Source: Rhodospirillales bacterium
Lineage (GTDB): Bacteria; Pseudomonadota; Alphaproteobacteria; Micavibrionales; UBA1664
DNA: 64,000 nt
Direction of reading: 5' to 3'
Assembly: GCA_023898805.1 (NCBI GenBank)
Contig: CP060260.1
Span: 248,001 to 312,000, forward strand
Below are positions 1-7,691 of this stretch, in pieces (position 1 is the first letter of the stretch; every line of letters starts with the position of its first letter). Both the position numbers and the translations under genes were made by a program. The notes below the pieces were generated by a model. It did not search any database, was not told the origin of the DNA, and was given only the letters and a program-made list of their open reading frames with translations.

Positions 1-360
1 TTCCGCGAATTCAAGGTCATGGATGACCAGCACGTAATCGACGCTCGCCCCGGCCAACGGCCACGCCCCGCGATCGGCCAGCACACAGCGTTGCCGCGCA
101 TCGGCCCCGCCATCGCCATCCGGCCACGCACCCTCTGGCCACGTCATCGCCCCCATCTGCCCGGACATCAGCGCAAACACCCCGCGCGCGGCGCGCATCG
201 ATTCAAGATAAGGCAGAGCGTATCCCGCGCCGACGACCACCTCGCCGCGCAGACGCGGCTCGTCCCACCATGCGGCGAAGCGGCGCAAAAGCATCCGCGC
301 CACCATCCGCCCCTGCGGTGTGGCGTAATATTCCTTAAGATCGTAAGCGCCGGGAAGCAT
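1..360 (-). CDS. SAM-dependent methyltransferase-like protein, C-terminus cut by window edge
   Basis: Open reading frame on the minus strand from an ATG at 360, running off the left edge after 120 codons, so only the N-terminal part is present. It begins MLPGAYDLKEYYATPQGRMV, followed by RRFAAWWDEPRLRGEVVVGAGYALPYLE. VVVGAGYALPYLE has the shape of a class I methyltransferase glycine-rich motif I (hydrophobic, G-x-G-x-x, then a helix). The start resembles alphaproteobacterial methyltransferase-domain proteins often found beside glyoxalase II genes; this is from memory. Substrate unknown. The gene lies downstream of mutT on the same strand with a 103-nt gap holding an AG dinucleotide tract. No strong Shine-Dalgarno is seen before the ATG. 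Confidence 0.6.
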   Translation of the reverse strand, partial: MLPGAYDLKEYYATPQGRMVARMLLRRFAAWWDEPRLRGEVVVGAGYALPYLESMRAARGVFALMSGQMGAMTWPEGAWPDGDGGADARQRCVLADRGAWPLAGASVDYVLVIHDLEFAE

Positions 361-412
361 GCCGCATTCAACCACAAACCCGTGCGGCCTGCCAGCCCGG
401 ACCCTGGCAGCG

Positions 413-449
<37 letters not shown>

Positions 450-463
450 TGAAGGCGTATGTC

Positions 464-937
464 TTACAGCAGATCGAAAAGCATCGGGATCAACGGACGG
501 TCGGCGGGCGGCATATCGTACCCGTCCAGTTCTCGCAACGTGGCCCAGACCAGTTTCTGCCCCTCGCACCCCTGCGGCTCGCCACGCCATTTTCGGATTG
601 CGAATACAGGCATCAACAGATGGAAATCGGGATAGGCATGGCTGGCAAAGGTCAACGGTTGCAAACAATCGGTGCAGGTGATGATCCCCAGCTCGTCCTT
701 AAGCTCGCGCACCAACGCATATTCCGGCGTCTCACCCGGCTCGATCTTGCCGCCGGGAAATTCCCACAATCCGGCCATCGCCTTGCCCGCCGGACGCTGC
801 GCCAGCAAGATGCGGTTTTGCCCGTCAATCAAAATGCCCGCGACGACGGTGACGACGCGGGCATTCGGAAATGGAGGTAAATCGTAAGGTAGGGGTTTGC
901 CGCAGCAGCCGGTATGGTCGTCCGCGGCAGCCCCCAT
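464..937 (-). CDS. mutT: Nudix hydrolase, 8-oxo-dGTP diphosphatase (MutT type)
   Basis: 157-residue Nudix protein. The Nudix box is around residues 62-85: GGKIEPGE followed by RELKDELGI, fitting G-x5-E-x7-RE-U-x-EE-x-G-U except that the first Glu of the EE pair is Asp. The length and the PAGKAMAGLWEFPGGK segment are typical of MutT, which hydrolyses 8-oxo-dGTP to prevent A:T to C:G transversions. The ATG at 937 is supported by an AAGG that overlaps the stop codon of the upstream isomerase gene, so translation is probably coupled. This gives an N-terminal extension of about 25 residues (with HTGCCGKP) before the usual start near PNARVVTVVAG. Family certain; exact substrate inferred. Confidence 0.88.
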   Translation of the reverse strand: MGAAADDHTGCCGKPLPYDLPPFPNARVVTVVAGILIDGQNRILLAQRPAGKAMAGLWEFPGGKIEPGETPEYALVRELKDELGIITCTDCLQPLTFASHAYPDFHLLMPVFAIRKWRGEPQGCEGQKLVWATLRELDGYDMPPADRPLIPMLFDLL

Positions 938-946
938 CGTCTTACC

Positions 947-1981
947 TTACTGCGCCGGAGCGGGCGCCGGGGCCGGAGCGGCCGTCGGATCCGCCGGGGC
1001 AGAACCGTCGACCGGTGCGCCGGCCGCGCCTTGTTGCGGCTTGCCGGCATCCTCGACCACGATGTTTGCGTTCTTGCGCAGATCCTGGATTTTGCCGTCC
1101 AGAATGGCTTGACGCGCCTCTTGCTCAAGCGCCGCCTTGGCTTCCTCGAACGAAGGCTTGGCGCGCTGACGCTTGTCCAGAACCTCGATGACATGCCAGC
1201 CGAACTGCGTTTTGACCGGTTGCTGCGTGATCTGGCCGGGTTTCAGCGCAAAGGCCGCATCGCCGAATTCCTTGACCATTTCGCCCTTGGTGAAATACCC
1301 AAGATCGCCGCCGCGAGCCGAGGACGGATCCTTGGAGAAGTCCGACGCCAGTTTCTCGAAATTGGCACCGTGGTCCAGCTGCGCGATCAGATCGCGCGCC
1401 TTGTCCTCGCTGTCGACCAGAATATGCCGCGCATGGACTTCCTCGGGCATCGGCTGGTCTTCATACTTGGCCTTGTAGGCGGCTTTCAACTGATCATCGG
1501 CGATCTTGCCGTCGAACAGCGATTTCAGATACGCGGCGCGCACGATCTGGTCGCGCGCGTTGGCGATCTGTGCCTGCACGTCAGCCTCTTTTTCCGTGCC
1601 CGCTTTTTCGGCGGCATCGTTGATCAGCTGCAAATTAACGTACTGTTCCAGAAACGCCGGGATGATCTGATCGATATTTTTCGGCGGCACGTTCGCGCCC
1701 ATGTCGCGAATGGCCAACGCTACGTCGCTTTTCTTGACCGGCTTGCCGTTGATGGTCGCGACGGTCACGTCCTGACCTTCGATCAGGGTCGAAACGTCGA
1801 CCTTGGGCTTGGCGCCCGCGCTGCCCATCTTGCCGCCCGAATGGGTCCCGGCATAGACCAGCGCGCCGATCGCCACGATCACGGCGACCCAGGTGACCCA
1901 GTTGGACGACGTGCTGCAGCAGCCCGCGCCCTGTTCCTTGCCAGCGCCGCCGCAGCAGCCGTCTTTATGTTCATGCGTCAT
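947..1981 (-). CDS. Membrane-anchored parvulin-type peptidyl-prolyl isomerase
   Basis: 344 residues. Residues 1-26 form a short cytoplasmic segment with two Cys pairs (DGCCGG and AGCC); residues about 27-45 are a transmembrane helix (WVTWVAVIVAIGALVYAG). The rest should be periplasmic: a SurA/PpiD-like helical region, then a PpiC rotamase domain at about residues 185-280 (VHARHILV, GGDLGYFTKGEMV, FGWHVIEVLDK), then an Ala/Pro/Gln-rich tail. Such proteins isomerise prolyl bonds and chaperone exported outer-membrane proteins. AGGA lies 9 nt before the ATG. It is divergent from secA across a 244-nt gap, which fits a shared role in export, and is followed 10 nt later by mutT. The Cys-rich N-terminus is not a usual family feature. 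Confidence 0.9.
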   Translation of the reverse strand: MTHEHKDGCCGGAGKEQGAGCCSTSSNWVTWVAVIVAIGALVYAGTHSGGKMGSAGAKPKVDVSTLIEGQDVTVATINGKPVKKSDVALAIRDMGANVPPKNIDQIIPAFLEQYVNLQLINDAAEKAGTEKEADVQAQIANARDQIVRAAYLKSLFDGKIADDQLKAAYKAKYEDQPMPEEVHARHILVDSEDKARDLIAQLDHGANFEKLASDFSKDPSSARGGDLGYFTKGEMVKEFGDAAFALKPGQITQQPVKTQFGWHVIEVLDKRQRAKPSFEEAKAALEQEARQAILDGKIQDLRKNANIVVEDAGKPQQGAAGAPVDGSAPADPTAAPAPAPAPAQ

Positions 1982-2123
1982 TGTTCTGTCCTGATCCTTG
2001 AAATGGTTTGGTGGATGACGGGGGGTATATTGAAGACCGCATCCCGCCTTGGCAAGCCCTGCCCCAACAATGTCACAGGCATTTCAACAGGGTTTGTCCA
2101 ATATGGTTTGCAAGGGGTTTGCA

Positions 2124-2153
2124 TTGACGTATAACCCCCATAAGCCCTATAGC
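2124..2153 (+). promoter_or_regulatory. Candidate secA promoter
   Basis: TTGACG (2124-2129) and TATAGC (2148-2153) are separated by 18 nt, resembling a sigma-70 -35/-10 pair. It lies about 75 nt before the secA ATG. No other good pair was noticed in the gap. Inferred from consensus only. Confidence 0.4.
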
Positions 2154-2172
2154 TTCTGGCCGAACGCCCTGC

Positions 2173-2189
2173 CCGCACTATATGTGCGG
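2173..2189 (+). promoter_or_regulatory. Hairpin in the secA leader
   Basis: CCGCAC-TATAT-GTGCGG is a perfect 6-bp stem with a 5-nt loop, 36 nt upstream of the secA start and downstream of the candidate promoter, so it would lie in the 5' untranslated RNA. It has no T-tract and is not a terminator. A role in secA translation control is possible but only inferred. Confidence 0.45.
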
Positions 2190-2225
2190 ATTACATATTT
2201 ACGATAACTCAGGACAGCACATATT

Positions 2226-4964
2226 ATGGTACTCGCCCTCGCCGCCCGACTCTTCGGCTCCAACAACGACCGCAACCTGCGCCGCCTTTCCAAGCCGGTC
2301 GCCCGCATCAACGCGCTGGAACCCGAATTCACGGCCCTGAGCGACGAGGCGCTGAAGGCCAAGACCGTCGAATTCCGGGAACGCCTGGCGAACGGTGCGC
2401 ATCTTGACACCCTGCTGCCCGAGGCGTTCGCCACTGTGCGCGAGGCGGCCCGCCGCGTCCTAGGCCAGCGCCACTACGACGTCCAGTTGATTGGCGGCAT
2501 GGCGCTGCACCAAGGCCGCATCGCCGAAATGCGCACCGGCGAGGGAAAAACCCTGGTCGCCACCCTGCCGGTTTACCTCAACGCCCTAAGCGGCAAGGGC
2601 GTGCACGTCGTCACCGTCAACGACTACCTTGCCCGCCGCGATGCCGAATGGATGGGACGTATTTACAATTTCCTTGGCATGTCGGTCGGCATGATCCTGC
2701 CGAACATCCCGGACGCGCAGCGCAAGGCCGCCTATGCCGCCGACATCACCTACGGCACCAACAACGAATTCGGCTTCGACTATCTGCGCGACAACATGAA
2801 ATTCAGGCTGGAGGACATGGTCCAAAGGCCCTTCAACTTCGCGATCGTGGACGAGGTGGACTCGATCCTGATCGACGAGGCGCGCACCCCCTTGATCATC
2901 TCCGGCCCGGCCGAGGATTCATCGGCCCTGTATGTCGCGGTCAACGAAATCATTCCGCTGCTCGCGGATTCCGACTATGAAAAGGACGAAAAATCCCGCA
3001 CCGTCGCCCTGTCCGAGGCCGGGGTCGAACACGCCGAAAACCTGCTGCGCGAACGCGGCCTGCTTGCCAATGGCGGGCTGTACGACGCGCACAACGTCGC
3101 GGTGGTGCACCATCTCAATCAGGCGCTCAAGGCGCACAAGCTTTTCGCCCGCGACGTCGATTACATCGTCAAGTCCGGCAAGGTCGTGATCATCGACGAA
3201 TTCACCGGCCGCATGATGGAAGGCCGCCGTTATTCAGACGGCCTGCATCAGGCGCTGGAAGCCAAGGAAGGCGTGCACGTCGAAAACGAAAACCAGACTC
3301 TGGCCTCGATCACCTTCCAGAACTATTTCCGCATGTACCCGAAACTGGCGGGCATGACCGGCACGGCCAAGACCGAGGAAACCGAATTCGCCGACATCTA
3401 TAACCTCGACGTCCTTGAAATTCCGACCAACGTCGCGGTGGCGCGGATCGACCACAACGACCGCATCTATAAATCCTATGCCAACAAACTTTCGGCGATC
3501 CTCGACCTGATCCGCGAGGCGCACGCGCGCAGCCAGCCGGTTCTGGTTGGCACCACCTCGATCGAAAAGTCGGAAATGCTTTCGGCCGAGCTGAAAAAGC
3601 TCAAAATTCCGCATCAGGTGCTCAACGCCCGCTACCACGAACAGGAAGCGCAGATCATTGCCCAGGCCGGCGTGCCCGGCGCGGTGACCATCGCCACCAA
3701 CATGGCGGGGCGCGGCACCGACATCCAGCTTGGCGGCAACTTTGAAATGCGCACGGCCGCCGAAATCCCGGCGGACATGCCCCCCGAACAGCGCGCAGCA
3801 GCCGAAGCCGAAATCCGCAACCAGATCGCCCATGCGCGTGAACAGGCCCGCACCGCGGGCGGGTTGATGGTCATCGGCACCGAACGTCACGAATCCCGCC
3901 GCATCGACAACCAGCTGCGCGGCCGTTCGGGCCGTCAGGGCGACCCCGGCGCCACGGTGTTCTTCCTCTCGCTTGAGGACGACCTGATGCGCATCTTCGG
4001 GGCCGAACGGCTTGAACCCCTGCTCGCGCACCGCAAGATCGGCCTGCGCGACGGCGAGGCGTTGTCCCACCCGCTGATTTCCAAGACGCTGGAAAAGGCA
4101 CAAAACAAGGTCGAACAGCAGAACTACGAAATCCGCAAGAACCTGCTCAAATTCGACAACGTAATGAACGACCAGCGCAAGGTGATCTACGAACAGCGCC
4201 GCGAAATCATGTCCGCCACCGGAATCGAGGATCTGGTCCGCGACATGCGCGCCGACGTCGTTTACGACATGGTGGCCAGCGCCATTCCCGAACACTCCTA
4301 CCCCGAACAATGGAATATCGAGGGATTGAGTGCCGACACGCACCGCATCCTCAACCGCGACCTGCCGCTGGCCGACTGGGCGAAGGAGGAAGGGATCGAC
4401 GAAACCGAATTTGAAAAACGTATCCTCGATTCCATCGATACCCTGATGGCCGAAAAGGCCGCGCACAACGGCCCCGACATGTTCCGCCGCATCGAAAAGG
4501 CGGTGGTGCTCCAACGCCTCGACCACGCATGGAAGGAACACCTGCTCACCCTCGACCATCTGCGTCAGGGCATCAATCTGCGCGCCTTCGGCCAGCGCGA
4601 CCCGCTTAACGAATACAAGGCCGAGGCGTTTGGCCTGTTTCAGAGCATGCTTGGCTCGCTGCGCGAAACCGTGACCCAGACGCTGGCCCATGTCGAAATC
4701 GACCCGGCGTCAGGCACACTGAACATGCAGCCCGCAAAACCGGCACAAACGCTGGAAACCCGGCAGGACCCGGCTGCTCCGGCGGCGCAGGCGCAACCTG
4801 CCGCGACACCGCCTGCCTCCATGCCGATACGGCCCGCGACCAACGCGGCCTTCGACCAGAACGACCCGGCCACATGGGTCAACCTGCCGCGCAACGCTGC
4901 CTGCCCCTGCGGATCGGGCAAGAAATACAAGCACTGCCACGGCGCGCTCAAAGCCAGCGGCTAG
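2226..4964 (+). CDS. secA: Preprotein translocase ATPase SecA
   Basis: 912 residues, normal full length. Walker A is MRTGEGKT near residues 102-109, and the DEAD-type Walker B DEVDSILIDEARTPL is near 208. The preprotein cross-linking domain, second nucleotide-binding fold (TNMAGRGTDIQLGG; QLRGRSGRQGDPG) and helical scaffold follow. A Pro/Ala-rich linker leads to the C-terminal zinc ligand motif CPCGSGKKYKHCH (about residues 893-905), which contacts SecB and phospholipid. SecA drives post-translational export through SecYEG. The ATG at 2226 gives the usual N-terminus; an AGGA sits 11 nt upstream, slightly far. Divergent from the parvulin gene. No defects seen. Confidence 0.99.
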   Translation: MVLALAARLFGSNNDRNLRRLSKPVARINALEPEFTALSDEALKAKTVEFRERLANGAHLDTLLPEAFATVREAARRVLGQRHYDVQLIGGMALHQGRIAEMRTGEGKTLVATLPVYLNALSGKGVHVVTVNDYLARRDAEWMGRIYNFLGMSVGMILPNIPDAQRKAAYAADITYGTNNEFGFDYLRDNMKFRLEDMVQRPFNFAIVDEVDSILIDEARTPLIISGPAEDSSALYVAVNEIIPLLADSDYEKDEKSRTVALSEAGVEHAENLLRERGLLANGGLYDAHNVAVVHHLNQALKAHKLFARDVDYIVKSGKVVIIDEFTGRMMEGRRYSDGLHQALEAKEGVHVENENQTLASITFQNYFRMYPKLAGMTGTAKTEETEFADIYNLDVLEIPTNVAVARIDHNDRIYKSYANKLSAILDLIREAHARSQPVLVGTTSIEKSEMLSAELKKLKIPHQVLNARYHEQEAQIIAQAGVPGAVTIATNMAGRGTDIQLGGNFEMRTAAEIPADMPPEQRAAAEAEIRNQIAHAREQARTAGGLMVIGTERHESRRIDNQLRGRSGRQGDPGATVFFLSLEDDLMRIFGAERLEPLLAHRKIGLRDGEALSHPLISKTLEKAQNKVEQQNYEIRKNLLKFDNVMNDQRKVIYEQRREIMSATGIEDLVRDMRADVVYDMVASAIPEHSYPEQWNIEGLSADTHRILNRDLPLADWAKEEGIDETEFEKRILDSIDTLMAEKAAHNGPDMFRRIEKAVVLQRLDHAWKEHLLTLDHLRQGINLRAFGQRDPLNEYKAEAFGLFQSMLGSLRETVTQTLAHVEIDPASGTLNMQPAKPAQTLETRQDPAAPAAQAQPAATPPASMPIRPATNAAFDQNDPATWVNLPRNAACPCGSGKKYKHCHGALKASG

Positions 4965-4994
4965 AAACCGCGGCCAGTTAACCGCGAAACAACA

Positions 4995-5831
4995 TTAATC
5001 GAAATCCCGCGCCAGCTTGAGATCCAGCTCCGGCGGGAACGGGTCTTTAAGCCAGCGCATCGACTCCCAATCGAACGGGCAACGCACGCCTATATCCTCC
5101 AGATCCGCGTCGTCCGCGCCCTGCGGATTGACCAGCGGCCAACCGATCTGCGTCACCATCAACCGCGCGAAATCATGGCCCTGCGGCCACAAAACGGCGG
5201 ACGCCCAGCGATGCGGCGACTCCCACCCCGCCGCGTCGGCCTGTCCATGCCCTTCGCGCCCCTCCGGCTGCTCGAAAATATAATGCCGCCATGCCGCGTC
5301 ACGCAGCATCGCGCGATAGACGCGCATCAAATCCGGCTTGGCGCTGGTCCGGTCCAGCCGCCCCCAATTGGCACAATACTCGACATTATCAAGGATGATC
5401 AGCGCACCGATCGCTTTTTCGCGGATGATCTCCAGCACCTCGCGCCGACCGATCCCGTCATTAATGACGACGTCCCACGACCCCACGCATAAAATACGCT
5501 CGGTTTCGGCAAACCCCGTGGCCGCGATCAGCACCAGATCGTATGCGTCCAGCATCGTGGGCGCGAACCCCTCAGGCGGCGTTTCCACCACCTTGTACCC
5601 GGCCTGTTCGGCAGCCCCGCGCACAAATCCGCGATAACCGGCATCATGTTCGATACTCACCACCCGCGCCCCACGGGCCAGCAGATACAGGGTCGAATTC
5701 CCCGCCCCGTATTCCAGCACCTTCAAGGCGCGCCCCAAAACCCGCGGCCACCATTTGAAGACACCCGTCACAAACCGTGCGCACCCGTCCGTCCACCACG
5801 GTACGACCCGCATGCGGTATGGCTGGCTCAT
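4995..5831 (-). CDS. Putative SAM-dependent methyltransferase, unknown substrate
   Basis: 278 residues. VLEYGAGNSTLYLLARG (about residues 38-54) is a class I methyltransferase motif I, and VVSIEHDAGY right after it fits motif II with an acidic residue for the SAM ribose. DLVLIAATGF and VVINDGIGRREVLEII fit the later core strands. The C-terminal ~100 residues are acidic and aromatic-rich and not recognised. AAGGAG stands 9 nt before the ATG. It is convergent with secA (30-nt gap) and preceded by a perfect 12-bp inverted repeat in its leader. Substrate and role unknown. Confidence 0.6.
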   Translation of the reverse strand: MSQPYRMRVVPWWTDGCARFVTGVFKWWPRVLGRALKVLEYGAGNSTLYLLARGARVVSIEHDAGYRGFVRGAAEQAGYKVVETPPEGFAPTMLDAYDLVLIAATGFAETERILCVGSWDVVINDGIGRREVLEIIREKAIGALIILDNVEYCANWGRLDRTSAKPDLMRVYRAMLRDAAWRHYIFEQPEGREGHGQADAAGWESPHRWASAVLWPQGHDFARLMVTQIGWPLVNPQGADDADLEDIGVRCPFDWESMRWLKDPFPPELDLKLARDFD

Positions 5832-5852
5832 GGTCCCGATCTCCTTAAATGG

Positions 5853-5882
5853 CTAGATGTCGTGCCTCGACACGACATCTAG
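5853..5882. promoter_or_regulatory. Perfect 12-bp inverted repeat upstream of the methyltransferase
   Basis: CTAGATGTCGTG (5853-5864), spacer CCTCGA, CACGACATCTAG (5871-5882). The arms are fully complementary. It starts 22 nt upstream of the ATG at 5831. No T-run follows on either side, so it is more like an operator or an mRNA leader hairpin than a terminator. Confidence 0.7.
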
Positions 5883-6342
5883 GGTTTTACCCAAACCGGG
5901 CAACGATGCCTATAGCCCGCGCACGACTTGCGCACCGCGATCCCGGAACGTCCTTACGCCATGGTCAGGTCTGGTTTGGGCAACCACGCACGCGCCACGC
6001 TCCCCCCTGTGCAAAATTGCCGCAGGGCCGGGATTCCATGCGCCTTTATTCAAAATTGCCATAAAAAACCGAGCCTATCTCGAGGACAAAAAAGGAGGTA
6101 ATAAATAACACAAAATAAAATAATTTTTTTATTTAAAAACAGAGTATTGTGAATACTTTCTAATAAAAAGAATTAAGTCGTGTTTTTGGTGCTTTTTTTG
6201 ATCCCCACTGGCGCGCAGCCATTATTTTACATATTCTAAAACAAAACTTTGTATTTCACCGGTCTTTCTGGTAACTTTCTATTAACGAAGACGGCAAAGA
6301 CCGTCGATTAAGTGTGTGTGTTCTAACCTTACGGCGGTACCT
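5883..6342. other. Gene-free, partly AT-rich intergenic region
   Basis: About 460 nt with no convincing gene. Positions 6100-6260 are much more AT-rich than the surroundings and probably carry the promoter of the downstream transglycosylase. A perfect AAGGAGGT at about 6091-6098 has no ATG or GTG at a usable distance. No tRNA, terminator or long repeat was recognised. Open frames spanning the left half have neither start signals nor recognisable protein features. Confidence 0.6.
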
Positions 6343-7680
6343 ATGAAACGGAAACTTTCCGGTAAAAGCGGACTTGGTCGCTATTTGAATCGACTCGCAA
6401 TTTTTGCGGGCGTTCTGCTTGGCGCTGCAGCAATCGGCAGCGCCGCCAAAACCGGCGTGTGGACACCGCAAATCTCCGGCCTGACCCAGAACGACGATGC
6501 GGCTAAAACCGCAAGGGGGCCCTCGGCCTATCGCACGGCTTCCGGAGCCTTTAATCTGGCCGTACCCGATTTCCGCGACCCTCAGGCATACGCACATCTG
6601 CGTGATAGGCTTCAGCAAGGCCGCGCAATCGCCCGCGCAACATTGGACGCGGATACGGTGCCGGTAAAACAGGAAGCCGCCCCGGCCACCACCGTTTTCG
6701 GTGGTCTGGCCAAATTGTCAGGTCCGGTTGAACGCGCCGCCGCACGCTTTGGCATCACCGGCCCCGGCGCGCCCAAGACGATACAATTGGCCGCCCTGCC
6801 CGACTTTGACCAACTGCCTTCCGCCGCGCAAGCCGCCGCCGATGCGCGCCCGACCGCCGAACCCGCGGCCAAACCGCTGATCAGCCCCCACGCGACCGGC
6901 ACCACCAAGGTTCGCGTATTCAAATTCTGGAGCCGCCGCCGCGCCGTCCATGCGACCCGCTATTTGAACAAACATCTGGCATCGGCCCTGAAACGTTCCG
7001 CCGCCGCGATGAAGGCAGAGAACTGGACCGCCGACTCCGTCATCGGTTACCACAAGGGCCAACCGCTGATCCTGAAAAACGTGCTGGCCGACCGCGACAT
7101 CAGCCGCGTGCCCGAGGACAAGGCCCACCGCGCCGCCTGGGTGCGCGCGCTGGAAGAACATGGCTTCGAGCGCCAACGCGGCCTGAACCCGCAGACCGTC
7201 GATATCAGCGGCCAAACCCCATCCCGCTTCCACAATACGGTTCGCAAACTGATCCCCGGCATCCTGCGCACGGAATCCGGTCGCTTTGCCGCCGCGGTTT
7301 CAAACGCGGGCGCGATGGGCCCGATGCAGATCATGCCCAAGACCGCGCAAGGTTACGGCCTGGAAAACCCGTTCTCCTTCGTGGACTCGGTGCGCACCGC
7401 CGCCCGCATCATGGGCGAAAATCTGACCGCCGCGCGCGGCAACGTGGCCGAGGCGCTGGCCCGCTATAACTGGGGCGCCGCCGGTGTACTGCGCGCCCGG
7501 GCGCAGGGCGGAAACAACTTCCTGGCCTACGCGCCGAGCGAAACGCGCAACTATGTCGCAAAAATCGCCGGCATCTTCAAACGCCATGCGGCCCCGGTAC
7601 AGGTGGAAAACGCCGCGCATGCAAAATTCCTTGCCCGCAAAGGCCACAGCAGCCACACCGCCCTCGCCTACCGCCGCTAG
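6343..7680 (+). CDS. Lytic transglycosylase (SLT domain) with long N-terminal region
   Basis: 445 residues from the ATG at 6343; a GTG at 6316 is also in frame but less likely. A basic N-terminus (MKRKLSGKSGLGRYLNR) precedes a hydrophobic segment (about residues 17-35, LAIFAGVLLGAAAIGSA), a signal peptide or anchor. Residues 40-290 are low-complexity and unrecognised. The C-terminal ~130 residues are a Slt-type lysozyme-like domain: ILRTESGRFAAAVSNAGAMG with the catalytic Glu in TESGRF, GPMQIMPKTAQ, and ALARYNWGA. Such enzymes cut murein to 1,6-anhydro-MurNAc ends during wall growth or assembly of envelope machines. Convergent with the chemoreceptor gene (11-nt gap). Confidence 0.85.
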   Translation: MKRKLSGKSGLGRYLNRLAIFAGVLLGAAAIGSAAKTGVWTPQISGLTQNDDAAKTARGPSAYRTASGAFNLAVPDFRDPQAYAHLRDRLQQGRAIARATLDADTVPVKQEAAPATTVFGGLAKLSGPVERAAARFGITGPGAPKTIQLAALPDFDQLPSAAQAAADARPTAEPAAKPLISPHATGTTKVRVFKFWSRRRAVHATRYLNKHLASALKRSAAAMKAENWTADSVIGYHKGQPLILKNVLADRDISRVPEDKAHRAAWVRALEEHGFERQRGLNPQTVDISGQTPSRFHNTVRKLIPGILRTESGRFAAAVSNAGAMGPMQIMPKTAQGYGLENPFSFVDSVRTAARIMGENLTAARGNVAEALARYNWGAAGVLRARAQGGNNFLAYAPSETRNYVAKIAGIFKRHAAPVQVENAAHAKFLARKGHSSHTALAYRR

Positions 7681-7691
7681 GCCGGGCTGAA

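Noticed and set aside
3234..4691. 485-codon minus-strand open frame inside secA
   Set aside because: Antisense to conserved SecA sequence, no ribosome site, no recognisable domain.
4968..4986. Possible terminator after secA
   Set aside because: Only a 5-bp CGCGG/CCGCG stem and no T-tract.
6091..6108. Strong Shine-Dalgarno AAGGAGGT in the 5.9-6.3 kb gap
   Set aside because: No start codon within usable distance and no open frame of note follows.
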